DNA of 42,982 nucleotides from Candidatus Hydrogenedentes bacterium UBA2224 (lineage in GTDB: Bacteria; Hydrogenedentota; Hydrogenedentia; Hydrogenedentales; SLHB01). Position 1 is the first letter of the stretch, and every line of letters begins with the position of its first letter. The stretch covers positions 5,965-48,946 of the forward strand of contig DDYW01000102.1 of NCBI GenBank assembly GCA_002348185.1, read 5' to 3'. Made by a program: the position numbers and the translations under genes. This document shows, piece after piece, positions 25,112 to 32,581 of the stretch. Below the pieces are notes generated by a model. That model was not told the origin of the DNA. It ran no database searches and saw only the letters and a program-made list of their open reading frames with translations.

Positions 25112-25942
25112 TTATTCTTCAATCTCAACCACGGTTCCAACGGCGCACGGCACGCACGCGCCCGGAAACTCATGCCACAGGCGCGCCATGGCCGGGAACC
25201 CCGTACAGTGGGCAGGCATCAGGCGCTGGACGCCGAAATGCCGCAACGCCTGGATGGTTCTGTCCATGCGTTCCTCGTTTGCCGAGACGAGGTGCATGCC
25301 GCCGATGAGCGTGTGAATGGGGCGGTTTTCCGTCAGTGCGCGCACGTAGTGCAGCGTGTTGACGACTCCCGCGTGCGCGCAGCCCAGGACGACCACCGTC
25401 CCGTGACTCGTCTCCAGATAGAAGGCCTGATCGTCGGGAAGCAGGTCGGGTTCCCGGCCCGCGGCATCGGCAAAGAAGGGTCCGCCGGTGTCCTCGAAGC
25501 CGCTCCGCCGGGGAATCGGTCCCGTGACATGCACGCCCGGGAAGATCTCCGCGTGCGATTCCGTCCAGACGATTGTCGTGTGCTGTCGAACCGCCTCGAT
25601 GCTTGCCGGAGGCATGCCGATCGCGCGGGTGGGGCCATCGGGCGGCCGCGAATACCTGGGCGCGAGAGCGGCGGGATGCAGGAAGAGGGCGGGGACCGCC
25701 TCTTTCTCGAACAGGGTGGCCAGGCCGCCGGTGTGGTCGTAATGTCCGTGGCTCAGCGCTATGGCATCGGCCGCATCCAGTGGGACATTGAGGCGGCTTG
25801 CGTTGTGTGCCAGAACGCCGCCCTGGCCGGTGTCAAAGAGGATGCGATGGCCGCGGTGTTCAATCCAGAACGCGAGCCCGTGCTCCGCCAGAAGGTCGCG
25901 TGCCGAGGCGGTGTTTTCGACTACGACCGTGATGCGGAGCAT
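25112..25942 (-). CDS. MBL-fold metallo-hydrolase
   Basis: A 276-aa metallo-beta-lactamase-fold protein. The signature HGHYDHTGG (HxHxDH) at about residue 66 gives the zinc or iron ligands, with further His in VLGCAHAGVVN and MPAHCTG. It resembles the group related to 7,8-dihydropterin-6-yl-methyl-4-(ribofuranosyl)aminobenzene 5'-phosphate synthase, common in anaerobes and archaea, but the true reaction is unknown. ATG 25942 follows GGAAGG; upstream frame sequence has no family match. It is the most distal gene of the ORP-like minus-strand operon, 49 bp after the methyltransferase gene. Confidence 0.85.
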   Translation of the reverse strand: MLRITVVVENTASARDLLAEHGLAFWIEHRGHRILFDTGQGGVLAHNASRLNVPLDAADAIALSHGHYDHTGGLATLFEKEAVPALFLHPAALAPRYSRPPDGPTRAIGMPPASIEAVRQHTTIVWTESHAEIFPGVHVTGPIPRRSGFEDTGGPFFADAAGREPDLLPDDQAFYLETSHGTVVVLGCAHAGVVNTLHYVRALTENRPIHTLIGGMHLVSANEERMDRTIQALRHFGVQRLMPAHCTGFPAMARLWHEFPGACVPCAVGTVVEIEE

Positions 25943-25991
25943 GACGAGGCTTCCTTCCTGCAACGCAATGCGCGTTTTCTGGAGTGCCTGC

Positions 25992-26681
25992 TCATCGCTG
26001 CACCACCGCGACAATAAAGGGCCCTTCAGTACTCGTGTCGAGAGGATCCCAGCTTGAGCGATCCGGGCGTTCGGGGCCGAACACGCGATCCGGGTCGGAC
26101 GCGGCCATGCGGACGGGCCCAATTGGCTGAAGCATCTCACGCAACGCGTTGGGGGAGAGGAGATGGCCCGACGCATACGGCTGCTTGCCTTCGGCCAGCC
26201 GGCGGCGATTCAACGGGGCGGCACGGTTTAGGGTTCCAATCAGGATATGGCCCCCTGTTCGGACACATCGCGCCATCTCCCGCAGCGCGCCTGCGGGATC
26301 CGCCAGAAATTCCAGGGTGGCCATGGCGGCGGCGACGTCGAACGACGCATCTTCAAACGGGAGCCGGTTGGCGTTCCCCGCGCAACAGTCCACGCTGCGC
26401 CCGTGCGTCTTGCACGCGATCTCGAGCATGTTCGTGGAGAGGTCCATGCCCGTAACGATGTAGCCCAGGGAGGCAAAAAAGCAACTCCAGTGGCCCGTGC
26501 CGCAGCCAACGTCCAGCAACCGTGAAGGAGCGCAGGGGCGACCGAGGATTCGGAGCACATCGGCCTTCTGCGTCGCGTCGTGTTTCATCCCGTCGAGCGT
26601 CGCGTACCACCGATTGTACTCCCGGGCCAATGGCCCGAAGTCAACGAGGCTGTGGCCACGGGTTTCGTACGGCGAGCTCAC
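25992..26681 (-). CDS. Class I SAM-dependent methyltransferase
   Basis: A 229-aa methyltransferase. The SAM motif is LLDVGCGTGHWSCFFASLG, followed by VTGMDLSTNMLEIA and NANRLPFEDASFDVAAAMAT, typical of the UbiE/Methyltransf_11 group. The start is GTG at 26681, overlapping the upstream gene's stop in GTGA, which indicates translational coupling to the MinD-type ATPase gene. The longer frame to 26747 would overlap that gene heavily. A methyltransferase and MBL protein after MinD-type genes is a recurrent arrangement in anaerobes; the substrate is unknown. Confidence 0.85.
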   Translation of the reverse strand: MSSPYETRGHSLVDFGPLAREYNRWYATLDGMKHDATQKADVLRILGRPCAPSRLLDVGCGTGHWSCFFASLGYIVTGMDLSTNMLEIACKTHGRSVDCCAGNANRLPFEDASFDVAAAMATLEFLADPAGALREMARCVRTGGHILIGTLNRAAPLNRRRLAEGKQPYASGHLLSPNALREMLQPIGPVRMAASDPDRVFGPERPDRSSWDPLDTSTEGPFIVAVVQR

Positions 26682-27607
26682 GAGGCCCGCCTTCCTTCGC
26701 CGGAAACGTCGGGCGTGCGGTCGAGTTCCCGCCGGACGGCCTCCCATGCGGACCGGATATCTTCGGAGCAGCCGTTCCTCTGGTACTCCACCACGGACTT
26801 CCGGGCGACCTGCGCCTGCGTGACGCCCCGGTCATACCGGATCCGTCCGGCGACCCGGAGGCCGCGTCGTAACGCATGGGTTTCGGTCATCAGGGCAAGC
26901 TCGGGGTTCAGGTCCCACTTGTTGACGCATACCATGGCGGGGACAGCGAAGTGCTTCGCGAGAGCAGTTACGCGGTCGAGGTCGTGGAGTCCGCTCACGG
27001 TGGGCTCGGTAACGACGAGGATGAGGCTTGTCCCGGTGATCGAAGCGATTACCGGGCATCCGATTCCGGGGGAGCCATCGATGAGGATGAGGTCCCGCTT
27101 GAGGGTCTGGGCGATTCTTCGCGCTTCCTGACGCACTGTGCTGACCAGCTTGCCGGAGTTCTCTTCGGCTATCCCCAGTTTGGCATGCACCATGGGTCCG
27201 TGGCGGGTGTCGGAGACGAACCACTCGCCGTTGATGGCCTCTTTAAGCACGATGGCCTGTTCGGGGCAGAACCAGGCGCAGACGCCGCAGCCCTCACAGG
27301 CGATCGGGTCAATCCGGTAGACCCGGCCGCCCGACGGATCGCGGGGGCGGTCCGGCAGAACGGCCCCGAACCGGCAGAGTTCCCTGCATTTGCCGCACGC
27401 ATTGCACCGGCCGGGTTCGATCCGGGCGCGCTTGCCCCCCGAAAAGGGTTCGCGCCGCCGGATTTCGGGTTCAAGGACAAGGTGCAGGTCCGCGGCGTCC
27501 ACGTCGCAATCGGCCAGAACGGCATTTCCCGCCAGGGCCGCAAACGAGGCGACGATGGAGGTCTTGCCCGTGCCTCCTTTGCCGCTGATGACAACCAGTT
27601 CTTTCAT
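26678..27607 (-). CDS. MinD-superfamily P-loop ATPase with inserted ferredoxin domain
   Basis: A 309-aa MinD/NBP35-like ATPase. The N-terminal deviant Walker A is SGKGGTGKTS (residues 8-17). Two [4Fe-4S] ferredoxin-type motifs are inserted: CNACGKCRELC and CEGCGVCAWFCP (about residues 72-120). The later ATPase segments LILIDGSPGIGCPVIASITG and VVTEPTVSGLHDL are present. Proteins of this kind occur in the ORP complex of Desulfovibrio and are thought to load or transfer Fe-S or Mo/Cu metal clusters. ATG at 27607 overlaps the upstream paralogue's stop by 4 nt (ATGA). It lies between its paralogue and the methyltransferase, both coupled. Confidence 0.9.
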   Translation of the reverse strand: MKELVVISGKGGTGKTSIVASFAALAGNAVLADCDVDAADLHLVLEPEIRRREPFSGGKRARIEPGRCNACGKCRELCRFGAVLPDRPRDPSGGRVYRIDPIACEGCGVCAWFCPEQAIVLKEAINGEWFVSDTRHGPMVHAKLGIAEENSGKLVSTVRQEARRIAQTLKRDLILIDGSPGIGCPVIASITGTSLILVVTEPTVSGLHDLDRVTALAKHFAVPAMVCVNKWDLNPELALMTETHALRRGLRVAGRIRYDRGVTQAQVARKSVVEYQRNGCSEDIRSAWEAVRRELDRTPDVSGEGRRAS

Positions 27608-28485
27608 GGGGCGCATCTCCGGCCGGCTGTGGTCGTCGTGGCATTGAGCGATGCCGCGATGCGTCGGAGCAGTTCGGAAAACAGCGGAACGTACCCGGGC
27701 AGGGTCTCGCAGACCATCTCGCCCCGAGAATAGGCCTCGGCCACATGCCGGTCGTCGGGTATCTCGGCGAGGATCGGTATCTGCTCGTATTCGCACCACG
27801 CGTGCGTATCACTGGCGGAAGGTTCGGCGCGGTTGATCACCACGCCGAATGGCAGGCCGAGCACGCGGACCATCTCCACGGCCAGTTTCAGGTCGTTCAG
27901 ACCGAACGGCGTAGGTTCCGTTACCAGCAACACATAATCCGAATCGCGAACGCTCTCGATGACGGGGCACGAGGTCCCGGGAGGGGCGTCAATGACCACA
28001 AAATCGGCGTCGGGCGCGGCGGCTTTTACGGCCCGGATCACCGGCGGACTCATGGCCTGGCCAATGTCCAGAATGCCTTGAAGAAACCGGATCCCATTCG
28101 CGTTTCCCGTCTCGAGCCTGCCGGTGCTCCGGCGCGATTCGGAGAGTGCTCCGGAGCCACACACCAGCCAACAGCCGCCGCAACCGTGGCACAGTTCCGG
28201 GAAGAGCAACACCTTCCCTTTGATGGGAACGATGGCGCTGTATTGACAGATTACGCCACACAGGCCGCAGTTCGTGCATTTGGTTTCCTCGACCGCGGGA
28301 ATGCTCACATGAACCGGTTCGCGTTCGGAGATTGCCGGTCTGAGAAACAAGGCGCCGTTAGGCTCTTCAACGTCGCAGTCAAGATAGGCCACCGTGTGGC
28401 CCTCGCGCGATGCAACGTATGCCAGGTTGGCGGCGACGGTGGTCTTGCCTGTGCCGCCTTTCCCGCTTGCGACAGCGATTCTCAT
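27604..28485 (-). CDS. MinD-superfamily P-loop ATPase with inserted ferredoxin domain (paralogue)
   Basis: A 293-aa partner of the gene at 26678. The Walker A is SGKGGTGKTTV. Two ferredoxin-type motifs, CTNCGLCGVIC and CHGCGGCWLVC, follow at about residues 70-120. VVIDAPPGTSCPVIESVRD and VVINRAEPSASDTH complete the ATPase core. Tandem MinD/ferredoxin ATPases that probably work as heterodimers are the hallmark of ORP-type clusters (established for the Desulfovibrio cluster). It is 54 bp downstream of the Gly-rich protein gene and overlaps the next ATPase gene by 4 nt. Confidence 0.92.
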   Translation of the reverse strand: MRIAVASGKGGTGKTTVAANLAYVASREGHTVAYLDCDVEEPNGALFLRPAISEREPVHVSIPAVEETKCTNCGLCGVICQYSAIVPIKGKVLLFPELCHGCGGCWLVCGSGALSESRRSTGRLETGNANGIRFLQGILDIGQAMSPPVIRAVKAAAPDADFVVIDAPPGTSCPVIESVRDSDYVLLVTEPTPFGLNDLKLAVEMVRVLGLPFGVVINRAEPSASDTHAWCEYEQIPILAEIPDDRHVAEAYSRGEMVCETLPGYVPLFSELLRRIAASLNATTTTAGRRCAP

Positions 28486-28539
28486 ACATTCCTTCCTGCG
28501 AGTGCGGCGCGGGCTGCCACGTCCTCCGGGTTCGTTGGA

Positions 28540-28929
28540 TTATCCGTCTTTGGCGTTGCTCTCGAGTTCTTCGATGCGCTTCCTGATACCCTCAAGCGCC
28601 TCTTCAAAGTAGTTCGCCTGGTCTTTGAGCATCTCGAGCTCGTGTTCTCGGGGTACCGTGGGGGCAGCGGGTCCGGCATACGGCATACCGCCGAAGGCGG
28701 GGTAACCGTACGCGGCGCGCTGCCAGCCCGTCAGTCCGGTGGCGAAAAACCGGTTGCGCCAGCCCCGGCCGCCGCCGCGGCCTCCGCCCCAGCCGCCGCC
28801 GCGGCCCCAGCCGCCACGGCCGGGCACGGAATTCATGTATCCGGGAACGGCATGGCCCGCGCAGAAACCGGCTGCGCGTCCCGTCATCGGGCCCATACCC
28901 ATCGGGCCCGTTCCATCTCCACCTGGCAT
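28540..28929 (-). CDS. DUF5320-type Gly-rich small protein
   Basis: A 129-aa protein. The N-terminus MPGGDGTGPMGMGPMTGRAA continuing GFCAGH is the hallmark of DUF5320 proteins. It is followed by a Gly/Trp/Arg-rich stretch and a C-terminal acidic coiled-coil-like helix (LEMLKDQANYFEEALEGIRK). These proteins usually accompany NifX-like and MinD/ferredoxin genes in anaerobes; their biochemical role is unknown. The start at 28929 follows AAGGAG. It belongs to the ORP-like operon. Confidence 0.85.
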   Translation of the reverse strand: MPGGDGTGPMGMGPMTGRAAGFCAGHAVPGYMNSVPGRGGWGRGGGWGGGRGGGRGWRNRFFATGLTGWQRAAYGYPAFGGMPYAGPAAPTVPREHELEMLKDQANYFEEALEGIRKRIEELESNAKDG

Positions 28930-28978
28930 GGTTACTCTCCTTTTCACAGACCGGCGTAATCGCCTGTCTGGCTGTGCG

Positions 28979-29212
28979 CTAGCCTCGCGTCATTGTCGCT
29001 CCGCAGGACGGGCAGACCTGTTGAGCGCAGGGCTGGCCCGGCGTATGCGGCGCCTTGTACCCGCATTTCGGACATACGCATTCACCGCCCGGACCCGCGG
29101 CGAATGGGCCGCCCATTCTTCCGCGGCCCTGGCCGCCACCTTGGCCGCGACCCTGGCCGCGACCTTGTCCTCGACCGCCTCCGGGCGGGCCTGATCCATC
29201 ACCTCTGGGCAT
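28979..29212 (-). CDS. Small Gly/Arg-rich zinc-ribbon protein
   Basis: A 77-aa protein. The start MPRGDGSGPPGGG is DUF5320-like. It then contains Gly-Gln-Gly-Arg repeats and ends with a zinc-ribbon (CVCPKCGYKAPHTPGQPC with CPSCGA), i.e. paired CxxC knuckles. It probably binds zinc or Fe-S and partners with its DUF5320 neighbour 49 bp downstream. The start (ATG 29212) follows AAGGAGG with 5-nt spacing. Function is unknown. Confidence 0.75.
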   Translation of the reverse strand: MPRGDGSGPPGGGRGQGRGQGRGQGGGQGRGRMGGPFAAGPGGECVCPKCGYKAPHTPGQPCAQQVCPSCGATMTRG

Positions 29213-29288
29213 AGCCACCTCCTTTCCAACCAGTACTTCCGGCCAGGAGCGCCGGCGTTCTCAACAAGAGTTTCCTGACGGGCACGAC

Positions 29289-29669
29289 TCACGCCTGTCC
29301 ACGACGGCCCTGACCACGGCAGCGCCGTCGCCTGCCGCAGCAGCCGGGCATCAGAAACGGGTTCGGGTTGAGCCGGTTCGCGATGTACGACGCCAGGACG
29401 GGCTGCAGCTCGCCACACGTGTGGGGGATCACCTCGATGCCTGCGTTGGACAGGCCCATCTCGAAAGGCCACGAGATCGCGCCGCAGATCAATACGTCGA
29501 TGCCCATCCCCGCCAGCTCCAGCACGCGGCCATGCAGGTCGCTGCAGAAGAGCCGTACCGTGCGTTGTTCCACAGTTTGGGCGTCAACAACGTCCGCCAC
29601 CACCAAGGTGGTTGCAACGTCGAACACGGGGGAAATCCGGCCCTGCCATTCTGGAATCGCGACTTTCAT
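29289..29669 (-). CDS. NifX/ORP-like dinitrogenase cofactor-binding family protein
   Basis: A 126-aa protein of the dinitrogenase iron-molybdenum cofactor (NifX/NifB C-terminal/ORP) fold, with MKVAIPEWQGRISPVFD at the N-terminus, the central ELAGMGIDVLICGAIS and a C-terminal Cys/Arg-rich tail (PGCCGRRRRCRGQGRRGQA). Orange-protein family members bind a Mo/Cu sulfide cluster. The tail's CC pair and basic run are unusual and may bind metal or nucleic acid. It is the first gene of the minus-strand ORP-like operon, with a -24/-12 element just upstream; the ATG at 29669 was chosen by family N-terminus. Confidence 0.85.
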   Translation of the reverse strand: MKVAIPEWQGRISPVFDVATTLVVADVVDAQTVEQRTVRLFCSDLHGRVLELAGMGIDVLICGAISWPFEMGLSNAGIEVIPHTCGELQPVLASYIANRLNPNPFLMPGCCGRRRRCRGQGRRGQA

Positions 29670-29681
29670 TGCCTGGAGAGA

Positions 29682-29697
29682 ATCAATTTGCGTGCCA
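29682..29697 (-). promoter_or_regulatory. Candidate sigma-54 (-24/-12) promoter, minus-strand operon
   Basis: The minus strand reads TGGCACGCAAATTGAT: perfect -24 box TGGCACG, N4, and a -12 box TTGAT with one mismatch to TTGCA. It lies only 12 nt before the ATG of the first gene, so the transcript would be nearly leaderless. This is an oddity and a reason for caution. Confidence 0.55.
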
Positions 29698-29735
29698 ACC
29701 GTGCGCTTTCCCCGGCCAACGGGCCTATCCAGACA

Positions 29736-29780
29736 TTTGCACGGAATCGGGGGCACAGAAAAGGCCCATGATCGTGCAAA
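29736..29780. promoter_or_regulatory. Candidate activator binding sites (TTTGCACG / CGTGCAAA)
   Basis: An inverted pair, TTTGCACG (29736-29743) and CGTGCAAA (29773-29780), sits between the divergent regulator gene and the minus-strand operon, 39-83 bp upstream of its -24 box. The half-site GTGCAAA recurs at 31219, upstream of the second sigma-54 promoter. Confidence 0.45.
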
Positions 29781-29851
29781 AGAAGTAAATTAACACCCCA
29801 AGAAGTGGTATTTTGCGCGATTATGCGGTATCCTTCCCTACAGGAGGATTT

Positions 29852-31219
29852 ATGAAACCCACGGATCACGCAGCGCAACGGGAAGCCGCCATCCTGAATT
29901 CCGTCAACGAGGGCGTTTTTACGGTCGATCAGGAGTGGCGGATCACGTGTTTCAACAGTGCGGCCGAACGCATCACCGGCGTCTCGCGGGATCAAGCCAT
30001 CGGCAGCCGGTGCTGTGATGTCTTTCACGCCAGCATCTGCGAGACGGACTGCGCGTTGCGGAAGACGATGTCCGAGGGCAATCCGGTGGTGAATGCAACC
30101 GCGCACATCGTGAATCACGAGGGGCAGCGCATTCCCATTCGCATCTCGACGGCCTTGCTCCGCGATGACACGGGCGGGGTGATCGGGGGGGTGGAGACCT
30201 TCCAGGATCTGACCCAGATCGAGCAGCTGCAGAAAGAGCTGGAAAGCCGCTACACGTTTGAGGACATTGTGGGGCGGAGTCCCGCGATGCTGCGGCTGTT
30301 TGACGTGGTGCCGCAGATTTCCGCAAGTACAAGCACGGTGCTCATCGAGGGCGCCAGCGGAACCGGGAAAGAGCTGTTCGCGCGCGCCATCCACAACCTC
30401 TCGTCCCGGCGCAAGAAACCGTTCGTGGCCGTCAACTGCGCGGCGCTGCCGGATACCCTGCTCGAAAGCGAGCTGTTCGGCCACAAGGCCGGCGCGTTCA
30501 CGGATGCAAAACGCGACAAGCCCGGGCGCTTTGCGCTGGCCCACGGAGGGACCATTTTTCTGGATGAGATCGGCGATATCTCCCCCGCGATGCAGGTGCG
30601 GCTGTTGCGGGTGCTTCAGGAACGCCAGGTCGAACCGCTGGGCGGTCTCAAACCGGTCCCGGTCGATGTTCGGGTCATTGTCGCCACCAACAAGGATCTC
30701 GCGGGGCTGGTGCGGTCGGGCGTGTTCCGCGACGACCTGTATTACCGGATTCGCGTGGTCTACTTGAAGCTGCCGGAACTGAAACAGCGGCGGGAAGACA
30801 TCCCGCTGCTGGTCAACAGCCTGATTGCAAAGTTCAACCGCTTGCAGGGCAAAGACATTGCGGGGGTGTCGGACAGGGTTATGGCCCGGCTCATGGAATA
30901 CGACTACCCGGGCAATGTCCGCGAACTGGAGAACATCATCGAGCAGGCGTTTGTCCTGTGCCGCGGCGGTCTGATCGAGGGCGAACACATGCCGCCGGAA
31001 CTGCGCCCCTCCACGGGCGTGGAGCGCGACGAGCCCAAAGCCATGAGTCTGGAGGCCATGGAACGGTTCCTGATTCAGGAAGCGCTCGCACGCTACTCGG
31101 GAAACCGCAAGAACGCGGCCGCTGTGCTGGGCGTCGACGTGAGCACGCTGTACCGCAAGGTTCGCGCCTTGGGCATTGTGGCGCCGGGCAGGGACGGGCG
31201 CGGCCAGCGCAGACAATAG
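29852..31219 (+). CDS. PAS-containing sigma-54-dependent transcriptional activator
   Basis: A 455-aa enhancer-binding protein. An N-terminal PAS domain (about residues 12-125) carries Cys33, C54, C55, C63 and C67 (GSRCCDVFHASICETDC), suggesting redox or Fe-S sensing. The AAA+ domain has Walker A at 167-174 (GASGTGKE), the sigma-54 contact loop GAFTDA at 214-219 (common variant of GAFTGA) and Walker B at 234-242 (TIFLDEIGD). The C-terminus is a Fis-type helix-turn-helix (NRKNAAAVLGVDVSTLYRKV). The start ATG 29852 follows AGGAGG; upstream frame residues were excluded. It lies between two sets of ORP-like genes with -24/-12 promoters and is probably their cognate activator, as in the Desulfovibrio ORP system. 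Confidence 0.92.
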   Translation: MKPTDHAAQREAAILNSVNEGVFTVDQEWRITCFNSAAERITGVSRDQAIGSRCCDVFHASICETDCALRKTMSEGNPVVNATAHIVNHEGQRIPIRISTALLRDDTGGVIGGVETFQDLTQIEQLQKELESRYTFEDIVGRSPAMLRLFDVVPQISASTSTVLIEGASGTGKELFARAIHNLSSRRKKPFVAVNCAALPDTLLESELFGHKAGAFTDAKRDKPGRFALAHGGTIFLDEIGDISPAMQVRLLRVLQERQVEPLGGLKPVPVDVRVIVATNKDLAGLVRSGVFRDDLYYRIRVVYLKLPELKQRREDIPLLVNSLIAKFNRLQGKDIAGVSDRVMARLMEYDYPGNVRELENIIEQAFVLCRGGLIEGEHMPPELRPSTGVERDEPKAMSLEAMERFLIQEALARYSGNRKNAAAVLGVDVSTLYRKVRALGIVAPGRDGRGQRRQ

Positions 31220-31230
31220 TGCAAATTGCA
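31219..31230. promoter_or_regulatory. Candidate activator site upstream of plus-strand ORP genes
   Basis: GTGCAAATTGCA contains the dyad TGCAA-N-TTGCA (31220-31230) and repeats the half-site GTGCAAA of the 29736-29780 pair. It lies about 110 bp upstream of the -24 box at 31333, a usual distance for enhancer-type sites. Confidence 0.45.
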
Positions 31231-31332
31231 TGATTCGGCGCGCGCCCAATAGACGGGTTTCACCCGCAGTCCCCAACACGCAGAATTCTCGATGCAGCCT
31301 CTCTGGTGTAAATCCGGGCCATCGTGCTGTTA

Positions 31333-31348
31333 TGGCACGTGCCTTGCT
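31333..31348 (+). promoter_or_regulatory. Sigma-54 (-24/-12) promoter
   Basis: TGGCACGTGCCTTGCT matches the sigma-54 consensus TGGCACG-N4-TTGC[AT] exactly. It lies 25 bp upstream of the ORP-like ATG at 31374 and just after the gene of its presumed activator. Confidence 0.85.
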
Positions 31349-31373
31349 CTCCGTAAGGCATGGAGGAATTGCC

Positions 31374-31736
31374 ATGAGAATCGCAGTCACAGCGCAGGGC
31401 GCCGATATGGGCGCCCCGATCGACCCGCGCTTCGGCCGGGCGAAGTGCTTTATTGTCGTGAACACAGAGGCGGAGGGGTTCGAGGCCGTGGACAACAGCA
31501 TGAACCTCAACGCGGCCCAGGGCGCGGGCATCCAGGCCGGCAGGAACGTGGTCGAGCTGGGCGTGGAAGCGGTTGTGACCGGTCACGTGGGCCCCAAGGC
31601 CTTCGCCACCCTCCAATCGGGCGGGGTCGGCGTGTACACGGGCGCATCGGGCACGGTCGCGGAAGCCGTCGAGCAGTTCAAGGCCGGCATGCTCACGCGT
31701 CAGGACGGCGCCGATGTCGAGGGGCACTGGGTATGA
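31374..31736 (+). CDS. ORP/NifX-like cofactor-binding protein
   Basis: A 120-aa protein of the dinitrogenase Fe-Mo cofactor/ORP fold: MRIAVTAQGADMGAPIDPRF continuing GRAKCF, then AVDNSMNLNAAQGAGIQAGR and EAVVTGHVGPKAFATLQSGG. Its length and these motifs resemble Desulfovibrio Orange Proteins, small proteins binding a mixed Mo/Cu sulfide cluster. It is preceded by a perfect sigma-54 promoter and GGAGGAA. The next gene starts 63 bp downstream and is likely co-transcribed. Mo/Cu binding is from family knowledge only. Confidence 0.88.
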   Translation: MRIAVTAQGADMGAPIDPRFGRAKCFIVVNTEAEGFEAVDNSMNLNAAQGAGIQAGRNVVELGVEAVVTGHVGPKAFATLQSGGVGVYTGASGTVAEAVEQFKAGMLTRQDGADVEGHWV

Positions 31737-31799
31737 CGGCCGCCGCCATCGCCGTGGGCACACACAACTTCGTATCACAAGCAACAAAGGGATCCTACG

Positions 31800-32138
31800 A
31801 TGAAGATTGCTATTCCGACTGCTGACGGACGGCTTGCGGCTCACTTTGGTCACTGCGACCGGTTCGCGGTCGTGGAGATCGATTCCGCGAGTAAGGCCAT
31901 CCTTGGCACGGTCTATCTGACGCCGCCGCCTCACGAGCCCGGTGTGCTTCCGCGATGGCTCCACGAACAGGGGGCCAACGTGATCATCGCGGGCGGCATG
32001 GGACAGCGCGCCCAGATGCTGTTCGCGCAACAGGGTATTGAGGTGCTTGTCGGCGCTCCCGCCGCCGCGCCCGAAGCGATCGTCTCGGCCTATCTTGAGG
32101 GCGCCCTGGAGACGGGCGGGAACCTCTGCGACCATTGA
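31800..32138 (+). CDS. NifX-like cofactor-binding protein
   Basis: A 112-aa NifX/ORP-fold protein: MKIAIPTADGRLAAHFGHCD, then RFAVVEID and EQGANVIIAGGMGQRAQMLF, ending GNLCDH. The His/Cys pair near the N-terminus (HFGHCD) is typical of this family and may bind metal. It is the second gene of the sigma-54-controlled plus-strand pair and paralogous to 29289 and 31374. Three such paralogues with two MinD/ferredoxin ATPases define the ORP-like cluster. Confidence 0.88.
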   Translation: MKIAIPTADGRLAAHFGHCDRFAVVEIDSASKAILGTVYLTPPPHEPGVLPRWLHEQGANVIIAGGMGQRAQMLFAQQGIEVLVGAPAAAPEAIVSAYLEGALETGGNLCDH

Positions 32139-32581
32139 CCTTTTCCCGCGGAGGCTGCTTTTTCCGGAAGCGCCAAGCGCCAGCTCGGCATGGCTGGTGC
32201 AGGGCGCCTCTTTCGGAGCGGCGGGATACCTGACGCCGCGGGGCGTACCTTCCGGGTATCCCGGAACGGGGTCCGAAGAAAGACGCTTACAGAGTCCACG
32301 CGGTTCACTGGGTCCACCCGGGCCCGGCAGGCGCCCGCTGCGCTGCCGTTTTGTGCGTCGTACAAGCCCTCTTCAGCGGCAACTCCGACTGTATCGTGCA
32401 TGCCCGATTCGGTTTTTTGGGGCTTTGGGGGAGTATTGATCTTTTTCGTTTGCAGGAGTATTCTCCCGCGCCGACGGCAACACTCGTCATCCGGTTTGCC
32501 TGGGGGGGCAAACGCCGGATGAGGCAACATCTGAGGGGGAGCGTGTCATGAGGGAACCTCGGCTTTCGGGCGTGCTGCATC
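32139..32581. other. Non-coding region with a short perfect palindrome
   Basis: No gene is supported here. It contains TTCCGGGTATCCCGGAA at 32250-32266 (7-bp arms, TAT loop) and a T/G-rich stretch near 32411-32450. The ATG at 32548 has a fair purine-rich site but reads only 64 residues without similarity, out of frame with the following dockerin-coding ORF. Confidence 0.5.

Noticed and set aside
28740..28830. Direct-repeat DNA array
   Set aside because: The repetitive bases encode the Gly/Arg/Trp-rich stretch of the DUF5320-type protein. Similar repeats at 29105-29185 encode Gly-Gln-Gly-Arg repeats of the zinc-ribbon protein.
29750..29765. Alternative sigma-54 site with GG-N10-GC spacing
   Set aside because: Only the dinucleotides match; the -24 and -12 boxes are poor compared with the elements at 29682 and 31333.
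25112..32138. Nitrogen fixation locus, because NifX-like proteins are present
   Set aside because: No nifH, nifD, nifK, nifE, nifN or nifB is present. The MinD/ferredoxin pair and DUF5320-type protein fit an ORP-type cluster instead.
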